This document shows, piece by piece, positions 47,430 through 47,589 of a stretch of DNA of 47,589 nucleotides (position 1 is the first letter of the stretch; every line of letters starts with the position of its first letter). Where the stretch lies: positions 1 to 47,589 of the forward strand of contig WQVM01000004.1 in assembly GCA_009783985.1 (NCBI GenBank), written 5' to 3'. The position numbers were made by a program, and so were the translations under genes. The notes under the pieces were generated by a model, which had not been told where the DNA came from, searched no databases, and was given only the letters and a program-made list of their open reading frames with translations. Source of the stretch: Bacillota bacterium (GTDB lineage Bacteria; Bacillota; Clostridia; Christensenellales; Pumilibacteraceae).

Positions 47430-47589
47430 TAAGCCCTCGACTTATTAGTACCAGTCAGCTGAACACATTGCTGTGCTTACACCTCTGGCCTATCAACCTT
47501 GTCGTCTACAAGGAGTCTTACTAGCTTACGCTATGAGATATCTTATCTTGAGGTGGGTTTCACGCTTAGATGCTTTCAGCGTTTATCCA
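47430..47589 (-). rRNA. rrl: 23S rRNA 3' end (truncated by window)
   Basis: Reverse complement contains GCTGAAAGCATCTAAGCGTGAAACCCACCTCAAGAT...GGTACTAATAAGTCGAGGGCTTAATC. Confidence 0.95.

Overview
The window is a chromosomal segment of an AT-rich, probably spore-forming Firmicute. It carries a P-type ATPase 3' end, a YgiQ radical SAM protein, purL and purD, an isochorismatase-like hydrolase, jag/yidC/yidD/rnpA/rpmH, a YdjG/YdjI-like zinc-ribbon and SPFH cluster, a PAP2 phosphatase, a TetR regulator with an ABC exporter pair, the rpsL-rpsG-fusA-tuf operon, and a 5S/23S rRNA end. The main result is a cotJABC spore-coat operon (about 10.2-11.06 kb) whose cotJC gene is split after codon 31 by a ~15.89 kb element (about 11065-26954). 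The 3' part of cotJC resumes in frame at 26955. Joining the halves at a shared GG dinucleotide gives a continuous 194-aa CotJC/manganese-catalase-like protein. The reciprocal junction (attP) is a good imperfect dyad centred exactly on that GG. The element encodes a large serine recombinase whose stop codon lies inside the attP arm. It also encodes an XRE regulator, a rolling-circle Rep_1-like initiator, a membrane P-loop ATPase, three signal-peptide plus C-terminal-TM surface proteins, and a dense cluster of long hairpins and iteron-like repeats next to rep. It therefore looks like a skin-like intervening element in a spore-coat gene, carried by a rolling-circle, possibly filamentous-phage-like replicon. 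Developmental excision and the phage assignment are inference. Several repeat families, including in-frame repeat insertions in ygiQ, are also reported. All calls are from reading the sequence; no database search was run.
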